64,000 bases of DNA from Zingiber officinale (GCF_018446385.1 NC_055990.1:138396996-138460995); one strand, 5' to 3'. Shown: positions 24,020 through 37,203, counted from the stretch's first letter. Translations and numbers: made by a program. Notes: generated by a model from the letters alone, not told the origin.

Positions 24020-25416
24020 ATCTAGGACGTATAGTTTCCTTTCTTGTTTGAGAACTATTCTCAAGTTCCAGTACTAGTCCAGGAAATTAGCTCCATTGAG
24101 CTTGCCCTTATTAAGGACAGATTGCAGAAAGAGCGTGTTCATCGTACTAGACAACATGGTGATCTACAATGTCGAAATAGATATCATATTTAGATAATTT
24201 AATTTGACCTTTAATTAAATAATTCTCCCACTGAATTCTAAAGCTTGGTAGGAGCAAGTCACTACTAGCTCTAAACCTAGGAGCAAAGACATTCAAGTGG
24301 GACAAGATTCATATTATACCTCATCTTGAGTTAGCTTTGACTAATAGCCCAAGACTTGTATAACTTAAGTAGGCAACATGTACCAATTGGACAAGATCCA
24401 TATTATACCTTTTCTTGAGTTAGCTTTAGCTAATCGCACAGGATTTGTATAACTTAGGTAGACAATGTTTACCAATTACATCTTATGTAACTCTTATATC
24501 ATTAGGTGAACAAGACTATTTGTTCATTTGCTCACCTTATGAAATCCATTATAACACATCTTGAGTTAGCTTTAGCTAATCGCCCAAGACTAGTATAATT
24601 GAATTACATCGTATGAGTTATACCTCTAAGTTCTCAATCCAATTGAGGTAACTTAGTTAAGTCACACCCAAAGTCTAATAGTCAAACATCACTATTGTCC
24701 TGTCGCATTTTACCAAGATAAAATGAGTCACTTTGCTTTGGCAAACTTGACTACAAATGATTGAGGTAGTAAGGAGTACCGAATTTTGGTAGACATATTT
24801 AAAAGAGACCTAATTATGATTAAACTACACTTGCATCACATACAATCATAGCATATCATGACATACATCACATATATGCATAAATAAAATGTGACATGGT
24901 TGTGGCCCCATTTTCTATGATCCTCTTAAGCCAATGAGAAGATCGTAAGGTTAGCCTAGGTCAAAGCATCTTCTCCAAATGCTTCCTCGGTCCTCGTGTG
25001 TTGTTGCCCTCCTCCCCTTTTCACTGTCATCCAGTGGACTTGTCCTTCTCTAATCTGTACATTACAAAATCTAAGGAAAACTCGAGTTACATTCGAGTGT
25101 AGTCTAAATTAACAATAAAAATGAAAGAGGAGAGGCACGACACGCAGGCCATATTATGAACTACAACACACACATCCAATCATATCAGAGTTTAAGGGCC
25201 ATAATACACCATGTCGTATAACATTCACAATCTATTATGATAAAAAATTTATTATGATTTAAACAACTAATTATGATCCGCAATGCCATGATGGTCTCGC
25301 TAAAAACCTCTTGGCCGAAACTTTCTATTAATCATGTAAATCATAATAAACATGTCATGCAATTTCTATATCACATATGAAATTCTACTATAACTTAGTA
25401 TATGCCTTCGTAAGTG
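24020..25416 (-). other. Leader / 5' internal region of copia C with direct repeats
   Basis: The gag frame fades out above about 24150. From 24290 to 24610 a phrase around 'CTTGAGTTAGCTTTRRCTAAT' plus 'CAAGACTtGTATAA' recurs three times, about 110-170 bp apart. The rest is AT-rich without coding potential and leads to the primer site at 25417. Confidence 0.6.
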
Positions 25417-25428
25417 GCTCTAATACCA
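25417..25428 (-). promoter_or_regulatory. Initiator-Met primer site of copia C, one mismatch
   Basis: The minus strand reads TGGTATTAGAGC, one C-to-T change from the canonical site. It lies immediately inside the LTR that begins at about 25430. Confidence 0.7.
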
Positions 25429-25642
25429 CTATAAGGAACTAGGATGCTAAACACGTGAAAGTGCAGTGGAAAACATCTAGTTCCTATGCAGAAGATCTAT
25501 GCGAAAGGAAATCATATACTAAGTTTCTACATGAAAAAGGAGTTATACCTTTGTTGTGTGCCCTTCGCAATCTCGACAACAACGTTTCTTTAGATGTAGA
25601 TTTTAGCGCGATCAAGTGGTCGCGTCTTTATGGTATCCACAC

Positions 25643-26553
25643 TGTTAGGACCCTTGCGACCAGCTAGAGGGGGGTGAATATCTCCCACACAAATTAAACA
25701 AAAATATCTTCCTCAAACTTATAACTTAATATAACACTTGCATAAACAAAATAAGAAATAAACTGAAAAGAAAGAGGCACAACGAATTACTTGGTTACAA
25801 TCGGGGAGGTTATTAATCCAAGATGAAAAAGCGCACTAACAAAATCTCCTCTGGGAGGAGAAGCCTCTTATAGCTTTCAAAGCTCACAAACCAAAGCTAA
25901 ACTCTAACAAACTCAAGCACAAGTGTTGCTTCAAACTATTCTGCGTTATTGTGAAGCTTTGGGGGCAAGGTTGCTTATATAGCCTTCCTCGGGGAGCCTA
26001 GAAGGGTTCCAAGCACCTGGAGGGGGATAAAATTTTATCCCCTTTGCAACGGATCACGATCAAACGTGATCTGGATAAACTTCGATTCCGAATGCTCGAA
26101 AGGGTTTCGGGTGCCCGGACTGAGTCTGGGCGCCTGGACCAGGAAAGTCAACTAAGTTGACTTTTTCAGTCTAGGCCTTCTGCTATGGTTTCGTTCACCT
26201 CGGTTCGGGTCTTCCGCTCCGGTTCCTCTTGCTTGGGTGATCTTACCCATCCGAAATAGGGCTCACCCAAACCTAACTTTCGGCCTTCTCGAACAAGCTT
26301 CCGCTCCTGGATTCTCATCCCTCGGAAACGTCACGTGCCTCTTTCTCATCCTTCGATGTACTCTTCCGCAACACCTTGTCCCTCGGACGCACCGAGCCCA
26401 TCGGCTCTCTCCCGTGCCATCCTTCTCGCAAGCTGTGTCTTTTGCTCGACCCCCTATGCTCCTAAGTTCCTGTACACTTAGACACAAGGTTAAACACAAC
26501 AGGACTTAACCTAACTTGTTTTCCCACATCAAAATAACCTTGGGGTACCAACA
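25643..26553 (-). mobile_element. Solo LTR of a Sirevirus-like copia family
   Basis: This is 911 bp starting TGTTAGG and ending CCAACA. The hallmark stretch AGAGGGGGGTGAAT near its start and GGCGCC-related motifs (near 26115-26145) match the LTRs at 59151 and 60973. The flanks are CACAC and CACAT (25638-25642 and 26554-26558), a duplication with one mismatch. There is no PPT or internal sequence on either side, so I call it solo. The open frames 26237-26509 and 26499-26263 are shadows. Confidence 0.75.
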
Positions 26554-26736
26554 CACATGAACAAGCCTCATTTGTCTCACAAACTCACAAAGTGGAGAAT
26601 AAAACAACCAAAGATTTTGCTAGCAACCCTTCTTTGAAGTTTTGGCCAAGTGAAGAGAGGAGGAGGAAGAAGTGAAAGAACTCATCATAAATGAATCCAA
26701 AAAATCACTTTTTATAGATTCATGAAATTGCCTCAT

Positions 26737-29700
26737 CCAAACTAGTGTGGAGACCCGGCAAAATGAGCGGAATTTATGGGTTAGAGTAGCCTGGCCTTCT
26801 CATGGATGATGAAGATTGTATCTTGGAACATTAGGGGCTTCCATAAGCCCCTAAAACATTGGGGTCATTCACCTTCTCAAGTAAAAGGCAATTCATATTA
26901 TAGCACTCATTGAAACTAAGCTTAATGAGTACTCCTTAGATGTTATCATGTGAAGAAAATTCTTAGGTATGGGGATGACAAATAATTTCATTTATTCTAA
27001 TAGAGGTCGTATTTTGCTTTTATGGGATATGCACAGGGTCAATTTGGATGTTCTCGACACATCAGATCAATATATACATTACCGTGTTCGTTGTTCTATT
27101 ACGGTTTGGTCTTCTTTGGTGACATTTATATATGGATTTCATTCTATCATGACAAGGAGACCCCTATGGACTTCTCTTACCCTCCTTGGAGAAATGATTG
27201 TGGAACCTTGGCTCATTATGGGAGATTATAACTCACCATTGGCAATTCAAGACAAAGAAGGTGGAGAACCGGTTTCTAATTATGAGATACATGATTTGGA
27301 GTGCTTTGTTGACACTTGTGGTTTGGTTGATCTTCATTCTATTGGGTGTCATTTGACATGGACAAATGGATAGGTTTCTTGCAAGCTAGATCGTGCTATG
27401 GTGAATTCACAATGGCTTGTTGCAGACTATGAAAGTTATGTGGAATTTACGCCCCCAGGTTGTCTATCGGACCACTCTTGTACCATAGTTTCAACTTTTG
27501 CAAGAGAGAGAGGTTCTAATAGGCCCTTCAAATTTTATAATATGTGTGCATGCATTGCATGATGGATTCAAAGATTTGGTGGCAAATACATGGGAGGCAC
27601 CCGTATATGGCAATGCACAATTTACTCTCAAGATAAAACTTACACGGTTGAAAGGTAAACTAAGGTAACTTGATAAGCTTCACTTTCAACATATCAAAGA
27701 GAAAGCATCAAGAGCAAATTCAGAGTTAGAGGTTGTTCAAAGAACCCTTTTTGATGGTGGTGAGCCCCCAAGTGACTATGGCATAATAAGAAAGAAGGCA
27801 ATTATGCTAGCGAAGGTGGAAAGACTCTTCTATCAACAACGTGCCAAGAGTATTTACCTCAAGAATAGTGATAGATGCACCAAATTTTATCATGACTTGG
27901 TGAAGTGAAATAACAAAAAAAATGCTCAAACAATCCAGGGAATAAACAACTAGTTTGGATGAAGTCGCTGTGGAATTTGTGGAATATTTCCAAAGCCTAT
28001 TGGGTGAAGCCCGTCAAAGCTCTCCAATTGATGTTTCTTCCTTGCATGGGACTAAATTATCTCAAGCCCAAGCATCATCCCTCAAAGCTGCAATCACGGA
28101 GGAAGAAATCAAGAAGACTCTATTTAGTATAGGCACCGATAAAGCTCCTGGTCTGGATGGTTACAATGCAAAATTCTTCATGGCGGCTTGGGACAACATA
28201 GGGGCTGATTTCATTGAGGTGATAAGGGAATTCTTCACTAATGGTCAGCTCCTAAAACAATGGAATCACACCTTGATAGCCCTCATCCCTAAATCTGATC
28301 ATGCTCCAAAAGTTATGGATTTTAGGCCCATCTCATGTTGTACGATTTTCTACAAGGTTATCTCCAAACTATTGGTGGCAAGAATAGAAAATGTTATGGA
28401 TATATTGTTGGATCCGGCTCAAGTGGTTTTCATCAAAGGTCGGTCCATAGGTGACAATATTCATTTAGCTCAAGAATTATTGAGGTAGTATGCTCGTAAG
28501 CGGGTTTCTCTAAGGTGTATGATCAAAGTTGATTTGCGCAAGGCTTTTGATACGGTTGATTGGAGTTTTCTTATGTCCGTACTTGTTGGTTTTGATTTTC
28601 CCCAACAATTTTATAGATGGATAATGGAATGTATAACCACGGTCTCTTACTCCGTTAGTCTAAATGGTGGATTGCATGGTTTCTTTAGTGCAAGAAGAGG
28701 CTTGAGACAAGGTGATCCTCGCTCTCCTTTGTTATTTGGCCTATGCTTAGAAGTTTTCTCACATTCTATGAAAGTTGTTTCAAGGTTAAGTGCTTTTCAT
28801 TATCATCTAAAATGTAAATAAGTGGAACTCACATATAGCATATGTCGATGACCTCTTGTTGTTTGCAAGAGCCGATGCTTCTACTCTTAACCTTATTATG
28901 GATTGTCTAAAGGTTTTTGGTGATAAAGCGGGCCTTCGAGCAAATCTGTTGAAATCCAACTTATATATGGCCAGGGTTAGTAAACAACTATGGGAGGAGC
29001 TACTACACATAACCGGTTTTCAACAAGGCACATTTCCCTTCCGATATCTTGGCATTCCTTTTGCAACGGAGAAATTGAGGATTGCAAATTATGGGGCACT
29101 TCTTGACTCCATAAGGAAGAAGGTTGTATCTTGGCTGAAACACACACTTTCCCATGCCGAAAGGTTAGAACTTGTGCGATCGATACTTCAAGGAGTGGAA
29201 TGTTTTTGGTTGTCTATCCTTCCAATACCAAGTGGTGTTATTGACAAGATTTATGGCATCTCTCATTCCTTTGTATGGTCAACAAAACATCCACCAATCT
29301 CATGGGCTTCTATATGTCTACCCAAAGAAGAAGAAGGATATGGTTTATGTGATTTGCAAACATGGAATATGTCTCTCTTATGTCGGATTCTATGGAATAT
29401 TCAAAATCGAAGTGAGTATCTTTGGGTTCGATGGGTTCATCATCACTATCTCCGAAATATGGACTTTTGGCAATGGAGGAGTAAGCCTTCGGACTTCCCC
29501 CTTATTAAACGCTTACTTTTTATCCGTGATGAACTTGTACAGCGAACTACCTCATTAGCGCCGCAAACATGAAAATGATAGAGTGGTTTGCGGGGGAAAA
29601 TAAAGGGTCGGCTTTGGCATATGAGTTTTTCCGTCCAAAAGCAGCTAAAGTGGATTGGTTTTCGGTGATATGGAAGCCATATATTTTGCCCAAGCATAGG

Positions 29701-30324
29701 TTTACATCTTGGTTACTTGCTCATGGAAGACTAAGAATGGCGGACACCATCTCTTATGAGTCCAACAAATTATGTACGTTGTGTCACCAACAAGGTGAAT
29801 CCAATAATCATATTTTCTTTGATCGTGAGATTGTCAAGCCTCTACTTGATAAAGTCAAGACATGGATGGGTATCACTTTTGACATCACCAATATGACCTC
29901 CTTTCTCGATACATTTCGACAACATTACAAAGGTAAAGGGCGGCAAATGAAAGCAAGACATCTTGCCTGATCTTCCATGATTTATCTCGTATGGAACACA
30001 CGTAACATGAGTCGATTTGAGAATGTTGTTCCTTGCTTTGAGAAGATATTTCACAAAGTCTAAGTTCATGTTTGGCGCTTTGTAGATATCAAGTAATTCT
30101 TTTGTAATGTGTGGTAACGCTTTGTGATATGCTCGAGTATTATATAAAGTCCAAGTCATGTTTGGTACTTTGTAGACACTAGTGAGGTCTTGATGTGTGA
30201 TGTTATGTATGGAGTTTGTTTAATGGTGTCATACAAAGTCATAAACCTCTTATGCACTTTGTAGACATCATATGACTGTATTTTGTTCTTTTTGGGAGTA
30301 AAATACATTTACCTTCCCCAAAAA
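26737..30324 (+). mobile_element. 5'-truncated L1-type LINE
   Basis: It is flanked by ATGAAATTGCCTCAT (26722-26736) and ATGAAATTACCTCAT (30325-30339), a 15-bp target duplication with one mismatch. It ends in a short A tract (30320-30324). ORF1 is missing and the copy starts just upstream of the endonuclease domain, as expected for incomplete target-primed reverse transcription. The 3' untranslated part (30050-30300) has three imperfect repeats of about 80-90 bp, each beginning 'AAAGTC' and containing 'CTTTGTAGA'. Confidence 0.9.
26806..30052 (+). pseudogene. LINE ORF2: endonuclease, reverse transcriptase, zf-RVT
   Basis: It begins MMKIVSWNIRGF, the usual start of a plant L1 endonuclease. The endonuclease continues in 26969-27373 (LIMGDYNSP) and, after a stop, to the SDHSC motif near 27465. 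RT spans 27955-28821 (KAPGLDGYNAKFF, VDLRKAFDTVDW, RRGLRQGDPRSPLLF). After a stop and frame change comes the catalytic YVDD at 28841-28852, then the RT tail. A zf-RVT domain follows (CTLCHQQGESNNH near 29775). There are at least six stops or frameshifts, so it is inactive, although the RT active site itself survives. Confidence 0.9.
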
Positions 30325-31734
30325 ATGAAATTACCTCATGCCTTAATGTCAGTTGCCTTAATTGACATTAATATTTATCTTCATCCAATGAATCCAATGC
30401 ATCCAATACATGAGCAATTCAAATTGTTCACTCTTCATCCAATGCATCCAATGCATGAGTAATTCAAGTTGTACACTCCTCTTTCTTCATGAATTCAAAT
30501 TCATGAAATCATTTAATAAGTCCAACTCATTAATCATCAATTCAATTGACTAAATAAGTCTAATTCAAATTGGACTTAATCCAATAGTTGGATCTAATTG
30601 AGTCTAATTTGAATTAGATTTAATCCAATGATCCATCATATGAATCCATCTCCATTGACTTGTTCTTTGTGTGTGACCCAATAGGTTCTCGTAACGTTAG
30701 CAATGTATCCAATTCAACATTTAGATACATAAGCAATGAGTGACATCTAACAAGGCATCATTGCTACCCAAGTGACGAGAATGTCGAGATCTGACTTAAC
30801 CTTTTCGTTGCTATTATCTTTTATGACTCAATCATTCTATTCTTGATATCTAGATTGATCAATGAGACATAGACTGTGGCATCCTCTTATCGATCTTTGT
30901 GTTCTTAATCTCTAAGTCAAGACACTCAATCAAATATGCTCAATATTGTATATTGACTCATTTAAGCATGATCATGCATTCTTGTGTCTTACTAATCAAG
31001 GGGCTCACAGATATCACTTCTGTTATATGGAAGGGATAGATCCCATCTATATCACTCACATCCCTCTGCATAACTAGTGATCGACTTTATGGTCCACCCT
31101 GTTACGGGTGACGTTTGTTGATACCAAAGTATACAACTTCGTATGTAGGGAACCGTAGTGATTTCAGGTCTAAGGATTATTCATACTAATAGTCACATGA
31201 GAATGTTTATGACACTCATATAATGATCCATGAAACATTCTCATGGTGGGTTATCCAGTATATATTCTATAATATATACTCATATGTCAACCTAATATCT
31301 CATATTCAAGACTTGTGAGATTAAGTCATCCGTTGACCTACATACTAGTCTTAATGCATTAATATTGTCCTTTCATATTAATGTTTGATTAGGAATAGTT
31401 AAGAGTAGTGTTCTATGTATATCTACAATATCTCACCATTAATGCAACCAATTGATATGTTGTGGATTAGAACCTCCTATTTTAGGACATTATTATACTT
31501 ATTCATTTGGCAATGAATTGAAGTAAATATAATAACCAATTTTGCCTTTATTAATAATTAAATATGATACAAAAGGATCTCATAATTGGTACTAGGGCTA
31601 ATACTAACACTTTTAATCTTTTATTTTATTTATGTAAGTGTTAAGTATAAAGCTATAAGTCGAGAAAGGATTTTTTATTTTCTTATTGTGCAAGCTATTC
31701 ACTCCCTCTTTAGCCGGCCGCCAGGGGACCAACA

Positions 31735-33110
31735 AGATGAAGTTGTACTTACAGCTTGTTATATACTCAATAGAGTACCAAATAAAAGAATTTTAATAAC
31801 CCCTTAAGAAATTTGGCACATAAGGAAGCCTAACCTCAAACACTTAAAAGTGTGGGGCTATAGAGCCATTGTGAGGCTTACTAAACCCAAAAAGAGAAAA
31901 TTGGAAGAAAGAGATGTAGATTACATCTTTATAGGCTATGCACAAAATAGCAAAGCCTATAGGTTCTTAGTAATTGAACATAGAATCAAGAGATACAATC
32001 TTTGATGAACAAATATTCAGTTCTATTTCTAAGAACATAAACAATGACTTGTGAAATGATGAAGTTGCTAACTCAAATGACCAAAACAAGGTAATTGAGC
32101 TAAGAAGAAGCAAAAGGGCAAAAAGGCCAAATCATTTGGTCTATATATATTTTGTTACTTATCTTATTGAAGGTATAAGAAATGAATTAAGTAACAAATA
32201 GCCTTCTATTTTAATACAAAAGATGATCTTAGAACATATGATGAAGCTATGAAATCACAAGATGCATCATTTTGGAAAGAGACGATCCATGATGAAATAG
32301 ACTCAATATTGTCAAATAATACTTGGGTTCTAGTGAATTTTCCTCCCTATTCTAAGCTAGTGGCTTGTAAATGGAATTTTTTTTTTTTAAAAAAAAAAAT
32401 GAAAGTAGATGGAACTATAGATAAATATATGGCTAAATTGGTAGCCAAAGCCTATACCCAAAAATAGGACCTGATTATTTTGATACATACTCACTAGTTG
32501 CAAGGATAGCTACCAAAAGGGTACTATTTGCAATTGCATCAATCCAAAAATGTGAAATCAACCAAATGGATGTTAAAATTGTATTTTTGAATGGTGAATT
32601 AGATGAAGAGATGTATATGAAACAACCCGAAGGGTTTGTGGTACCTGGACAAGAGCACAAAGTGTGTAAACTTGTGAAGTTATTATATACACTTAAACCA
32701 AGCTTCAAAGCAATGACATCAAAAATTTGATCAAGTAATATTTGCTAGGGGATTCAAATCAATGAATCAGATAAATGTATATACAGCAAGTATTCAAAGG
32801 TGTCATAATATATTTGTATATGAATGACATGTTGATCTTTGATTCAGATTTAGAACAAGTCTTAGAATCCAAAAAGTTGCTATCAAGCAAGTTTGATATG
32901 AAAGATATGGGAGAAGTCGGTGTTATCCTAAGCATAAAGATCCAAGGAAAATAAGGATCAATCCTACTCTCACAGTCCCATTATATTGATAAGTGTTTAT
33001 ATCAAAAATAAGTGTTTAAATTTCTGCTAGTAAAGTGAGGATGAACTTAGTGATTCTTAATTAGTCTCAGAAAATGCCACAAATGACGAGGGCATTTGAG
33101 AACTTGCCTG
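31735..33110 (+). pseudogene. Ty1/copia pol relic (integrase C-terminus and RT)
   Basis: The order is integrase tail (ILNRVPNKRI, then KHLKVWGYRA, YIFIGYAQNSKAYRFL), then RT (WKETIHDEIDSI, KMKVDGTIDKYMAKLVAKAY, then MDVKIVFLNGELDEEMYMK and QPEGFVVPGQEHKVCKL). The catalytic block reads YMNDML instead of YVDDML, followed by SKFDMKDMGE near 32890. Many stops and frameshifts, and T12-A11 slippage at about 32377-32399, show that it is long dead. The frame beginning at 31586 includes copia C LTR text before the junction. Confidence 0.8.
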
Positions 33111-33633
33111 TATGAATGTAGGATTTAATTATCTATTAAAGTTTTGGACTTAAACTTTGACACATTCATGAAAGGATTGCAGCATTATTCAAAGTGTATG
33201 CTATTTATAACAATTGGAAAGTGAATATGTGTGTGATGGTTCATGCAGTTTGTTACATAAACTTTTGGTTCAAAGCTTAGCTGCCAGACTGATTTACATA
33301 CTTCTAAGAAACTATCACTAAAATAATGGTTCAATCGAAACATATCATTATTGATGCACAAATTATCAAGATGTGTTTTATAATCCATGAATAAAGCATT
33401 TTCAATTATTGAAAATGACGGAGGATTGTTTGATATTTTAAATAAATGAAAATGACTAAAAGTCGAGACTTGAAGGCAAAAGTCACGACTTTTAGAGCTT
33501 AACAGAATGATGTTGAAATGACCAAAACTTACGACTCAAGGAAAATAAGTCCTGACTTTTTTCTAGATTAAGGAGGTCAAGTAGCAACTTGATAGCTATT
33601 TCAGCAGTTTTTCATAACATGTCTTAATCCATG
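33111..33633 (+). other. Unassigned AT-rich stretch, possibly the end of the copia relic and the start of its LTR
   Basis: There is no convincing frame. From 33450 to 33560 a phrase 'AAGTCgcGACTT' recurs. A possible LTR start TGTTGAAATG lies at about 33512, and the matching end ...CACCAACA would be at about 37796, past the MITE. This pairing is a guess. Confidence 0.3.
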
Positions 33634-33926
33634 TTTTACTCTAGGGGTGCAAACAAATCAAATTGAGGCAAATAATATGAAAATATTGATATTTGAATTC
33701 GAGCTCGAAAATATATATGATATTCATAACGCGATTCGAAGCTAAAAAATACAAATACTTTTGGATCAAGCTCGATTCAAAATAAAATTCGAGCTAGAGT
33801 TCAATTCGAATTATTCGAACCTTGATTCGAGCATATTCAAACTATAATTTAAAATGCCTGAAATTTGAATTCGGTTCAAATTATTCAAACCTTAATTTAA
33901 ATATATTTAAGTTAAAATTATGTAAA

Positions 33927-36900
33927 TGTAACGACCACCCTTCTTACTACTACTACACTCTATGGATGACCGTTACTTAACTACTAACTCTACTTAACCG
34001 GTGTGATCGAAATCACGAGGAATCCCTACAAAAAAATTTCGACAAAGTCTCCCCTGTACCGGTGACCTTAAACTGAGATACAAACACTATATACATCAGC
34101 CACAGGCGGCTAGAACATATATCAAACAACTCACGCAGTAATTTTAAAACAACTAGTGTAGTAAGCTGTACTAAATGTTTCTAGAAAACTTAAAATTTCG
34201 ACAGAGTATCTACTGTTCAGTGGACTAAAATCCAATACATACATCACATGCATTTATAACATAACTATACTAACAGAAACATCAAAACTATAACTCAAGA
34301 AAGCATCAAAGTACTAACTAACAATTACATTATAGCATGCAATCTAGAACCAAAGATAATCTCAAGGACCTAAAATAAATGATACAGTCTCAAATGTTTT
34401 CACCAAAACTCAAAATAACTTAATAATGTTCCCAGATCTCTCCCATAGTCCAATATCACACACCATCCATCACGCATCTCCTTGTCGCCTTCCTCTTTAT
34501 ACTTTAGCTTTTCCTTTATCTGCAATAGGAGGAAAAATAAATCTATAAGCAAAACGCTTAGTAAGTACTAAACTATCTCACAAAAACTCAAAGTGCATAA
34601 GATGCAAAGGATGCTTAAACTGAAATGCTAAAAAGAAAAGCTAAACATGCTCATCTATAGCAAATCACTAAAATAATCTGCATACTCATGATATAAGAAT
34701 AAATCTACATGCTAGAAATAAAGTTAATCATGCTCAATAAACTCATAAGGAATGCAAATGAAAACTAATACGATATGCTTAGAATTAAAAGAGCTATTCT
34801 TGGCTAGTTCTAAACATAGGTGATACTTGTTTCATTTACTTATAGCTTTATACTTGAAATTAATTCTTAACTTTCTTCTTTTCTTTCTTGGGCCCAGACT
34901 TAGTACGATCTTATGCGCGCTCTCTAATAGTGAATGAGGTAGCGAGCCTCCAGTCCTATGAGGATAAAGACCTCGGTCTTACCAGGGCCAAGACCTCGGA
35001 ATTGGTCACCTGGATTTGTTTAACGACAACCTCGGAAGTCGGGTACTAGCCTCTTACTTTAATTTACTTGTTATCTTTTCTAATTAGACCTTGGTCTTTT
35101 TCTTACTTGTAGTTACCCATAATCCTCAAAAGGTTTAATAGGGCACATAATTATTCCACTAAAATACATGGCTATTCATCTTATTAAAATAGCAAAAACA
35201 ACTAACTATATGCTTCAGATTAAAGAGCTATTAAAAGCTAACTAGCACATATATGTATATGTATAAAAACAAGAAACTAGAAACTAAATTATAATTCAAT
35301 ACTGCTCATGCTATTCAAATACTGCAAGTGTATCTAACAAGTAGAAAATTGCAACTAACTGAGCATGCTATAAAAATAAAGCAAGCAAATCAAACTACAA
35401 GATAAACTTAATAGTTGTTCATGTTCAAGAAATTCAAGAAACTAACACTACATACTTTAAATGAAGGTTGTTCTTGCCTTTCTGAGTAGCAAGGAAAATG
35501 TTAAACTCATTCTAACTAAATAAAGGGTTGTTCTTGCCCTTTTTAGTAGCAAGAAAACTAAGCTACAAGGTACACTATATATATATGTTGTTCGGGTAAA
35601 TTGAAATCCTAACTAATAGGGTTGTTCTTGCTAAAACAAGGCTGAACTCTCTAAGCATGCTACAATAAACATAAATCAAGGAAAGCAAGTCTAAACTCTC
35701 TAAGCATGCTATAAAATAGAGCAAAGCTGTGAAATTCTAAAACTGAATTGCATGTTGAAATGCAAAAGAAACTAAACAACTGAAATGCAAAGAACCCAAC
35801 CAACCTTTCAAGCTATACAATTCCCAACCTTCACAGAACTATAGAACCAAATAAAATCATTAACATAATTGGAAATAAGCACCTTTCATGGAAACCGAAA
35901 TATAAAAAGGTTACTGCTGCTATCAAGCATCTACACGTGATATAAAGCATGCATCACTAAATCTACCCATGTTAAATTATTTCCAACTATGCAAAGTGTA
36001 AGAAAAGGTTGCTTCTACTGACAGTAAAAGGATATTCTGCACATGCTCACATAACAACAGATCACAAACTGCTCATGTTTATAAAATAACCAAGCAAACT
36101 AAATTTGCAATGCTATTAAAAAAAATAGAACTAAATCCTAAACAAATCTGCACTTGCTTAAAGAAGCTAGACTAAATTTGCACTTGCTAATAGGAAAAGG
36201 CATAACCCGGTTCCGCACTTGCTAATAGGAAAGGGCAACTAAATCAAATCCAGCAATACAAATGGCATGTGCAACCTCTAATTTCTCTAGCAATTAAAAG
36301 AAAGACTCCTATTAAACTCTTAACAACCTTACTATCCTTTCAAATTCCCGAAACCCAGCATGAATCGTGCATTCCCTTCTAAAACAGATCCGATGTCCAG
36401 CAACAGCAACAGAAAACAAGCTAAAATGACTACAATACTTATACTTTTATAGAGCAACATGATCTTAAATTTTTGCTACAACAGAACTTAAGAGGAAAAG
36501 CCCAAGAACGCATGCTACCCTTAAACTTCTGGCTATCCCAATTCTGTATACTATAATCCGAAAGCAGAGAAAACAAATCGAAGCTCGGAGCAACTCCTAC
36601 CACAGGTGAATAGTACTTACAACCAAGAGGGAGATCTAGGGTTCGGATGAGCCCCCAACCGAAGGAGGGAGGAGGTTCTAGGGTTTGGAAACTTGCAACT
36701 TTCGGCCTCTTCTTGTGCCCGCGCGCTCTCCTTGCCGAGAGAAGCTCAGATTTGTGAAGAATCTGCGGAGGAGAGAGCTCGCCGGCCGCCGGAGTCTCCT
36801 AGGTGCGTGCTGCGGTTTTTGCCCGAGAAAGGGAAACGCCGTCGCGAGGGAGAACGGAAGGAAAATTTAGGTTTCGGCTAAAACCTAAGTTTTCCTTTTA

Positions 36901-37203
36901 ATACCTAAAATTTCTGTCACCAAATACTACTTAAATATAATCCACTCCTTCCGTAATCAGCAAAGCCCGCTGGCACAGTTAGTTGGCTGCGTTTTGCTTA
37001 AGGGCGTGGCTCGCGAGTTCAAATCTCGACTTGAATATTTTTTTGTTGAAACTTCCTTCATTTAGTTAAAATACCAAACGACCTCCAAAAATTGCATAAA
37101 AATACTCTAAAAATTTCTAAAATCTTTAGAATTTTTCTATAACATTCTTAAATATTTTTAAATTACTTTTGGGACTCGAAATGGAGAAATTTGGGTTGTT
37201 ACA
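33927..37203 (-). mobile_element. Gypsy solo LTR inside the MITE
   Basis: This is 3277 bp starting TGTAACGACCACCC and ending TTGTTACA, flanked by perfect GTAAA duplications (33922-33926 and 37204-37208). It shares short stretches with the Tekay-like LTR in the same order (start, the 'TTTATCTGCA..AGGA' and 'GCTTAGTAAG' phrases, the tRNA-like segment near the end). It is therefore a diverged relative in the same orientation. Frames at 36685-36881 have no domain. There is no internal sequence, so it is solo. Confidence 0.85.
36964..37036 (+). ncRNA. tRNA-like segment in the solo LTR
   Basis: A box-like TGGCACAGTTAGTTGG (36971-36986) is followed about 43 nt later by B box-like GAGTTCAAATCTC inside a CGAG/CTCG T-arm. 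The anticodon-arm area reads TTTGCTTAAGG, giving a tRNA-Lys-like look, but the acceptor ends do not pair. The segment sits about 170 bp from the LTR edge, as in the Tekay-like LTRs. Confidence 0.45.

Larger units (their letters stand above)
25430..31609 (-). repeat. 5' LTR of copia C, interrupted by a solo LTR and a LINE
   Basis: The pieces are 25430-25642, 26554-26736 and 30340-31609, about 1.7 kb in all. The outer end on the minus strand begins TGTTAGTATTAG, and the inner end abuts the primer site. The two insertions are described separately. From 30340 to 31609 it is AT-rich, with a short tandem 'ATCCAATGCATCCAATGCATGAG' phrase near 30380-30460. No gene is seen. Confidence 0.7.

Noticed and set aside
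31586-31807. An independent membrane-protein frame
   Set aside because: Its hydrophobic start is AT-rich junction sequence from the copia C LTR, and its end is copia integrase text.
36685-36881. Two overlapping frames near the end of the gypsy solo LTR
   Set aside because: They are short, in LTR sequence, and have basic-biased composition without a domain; chance frames.
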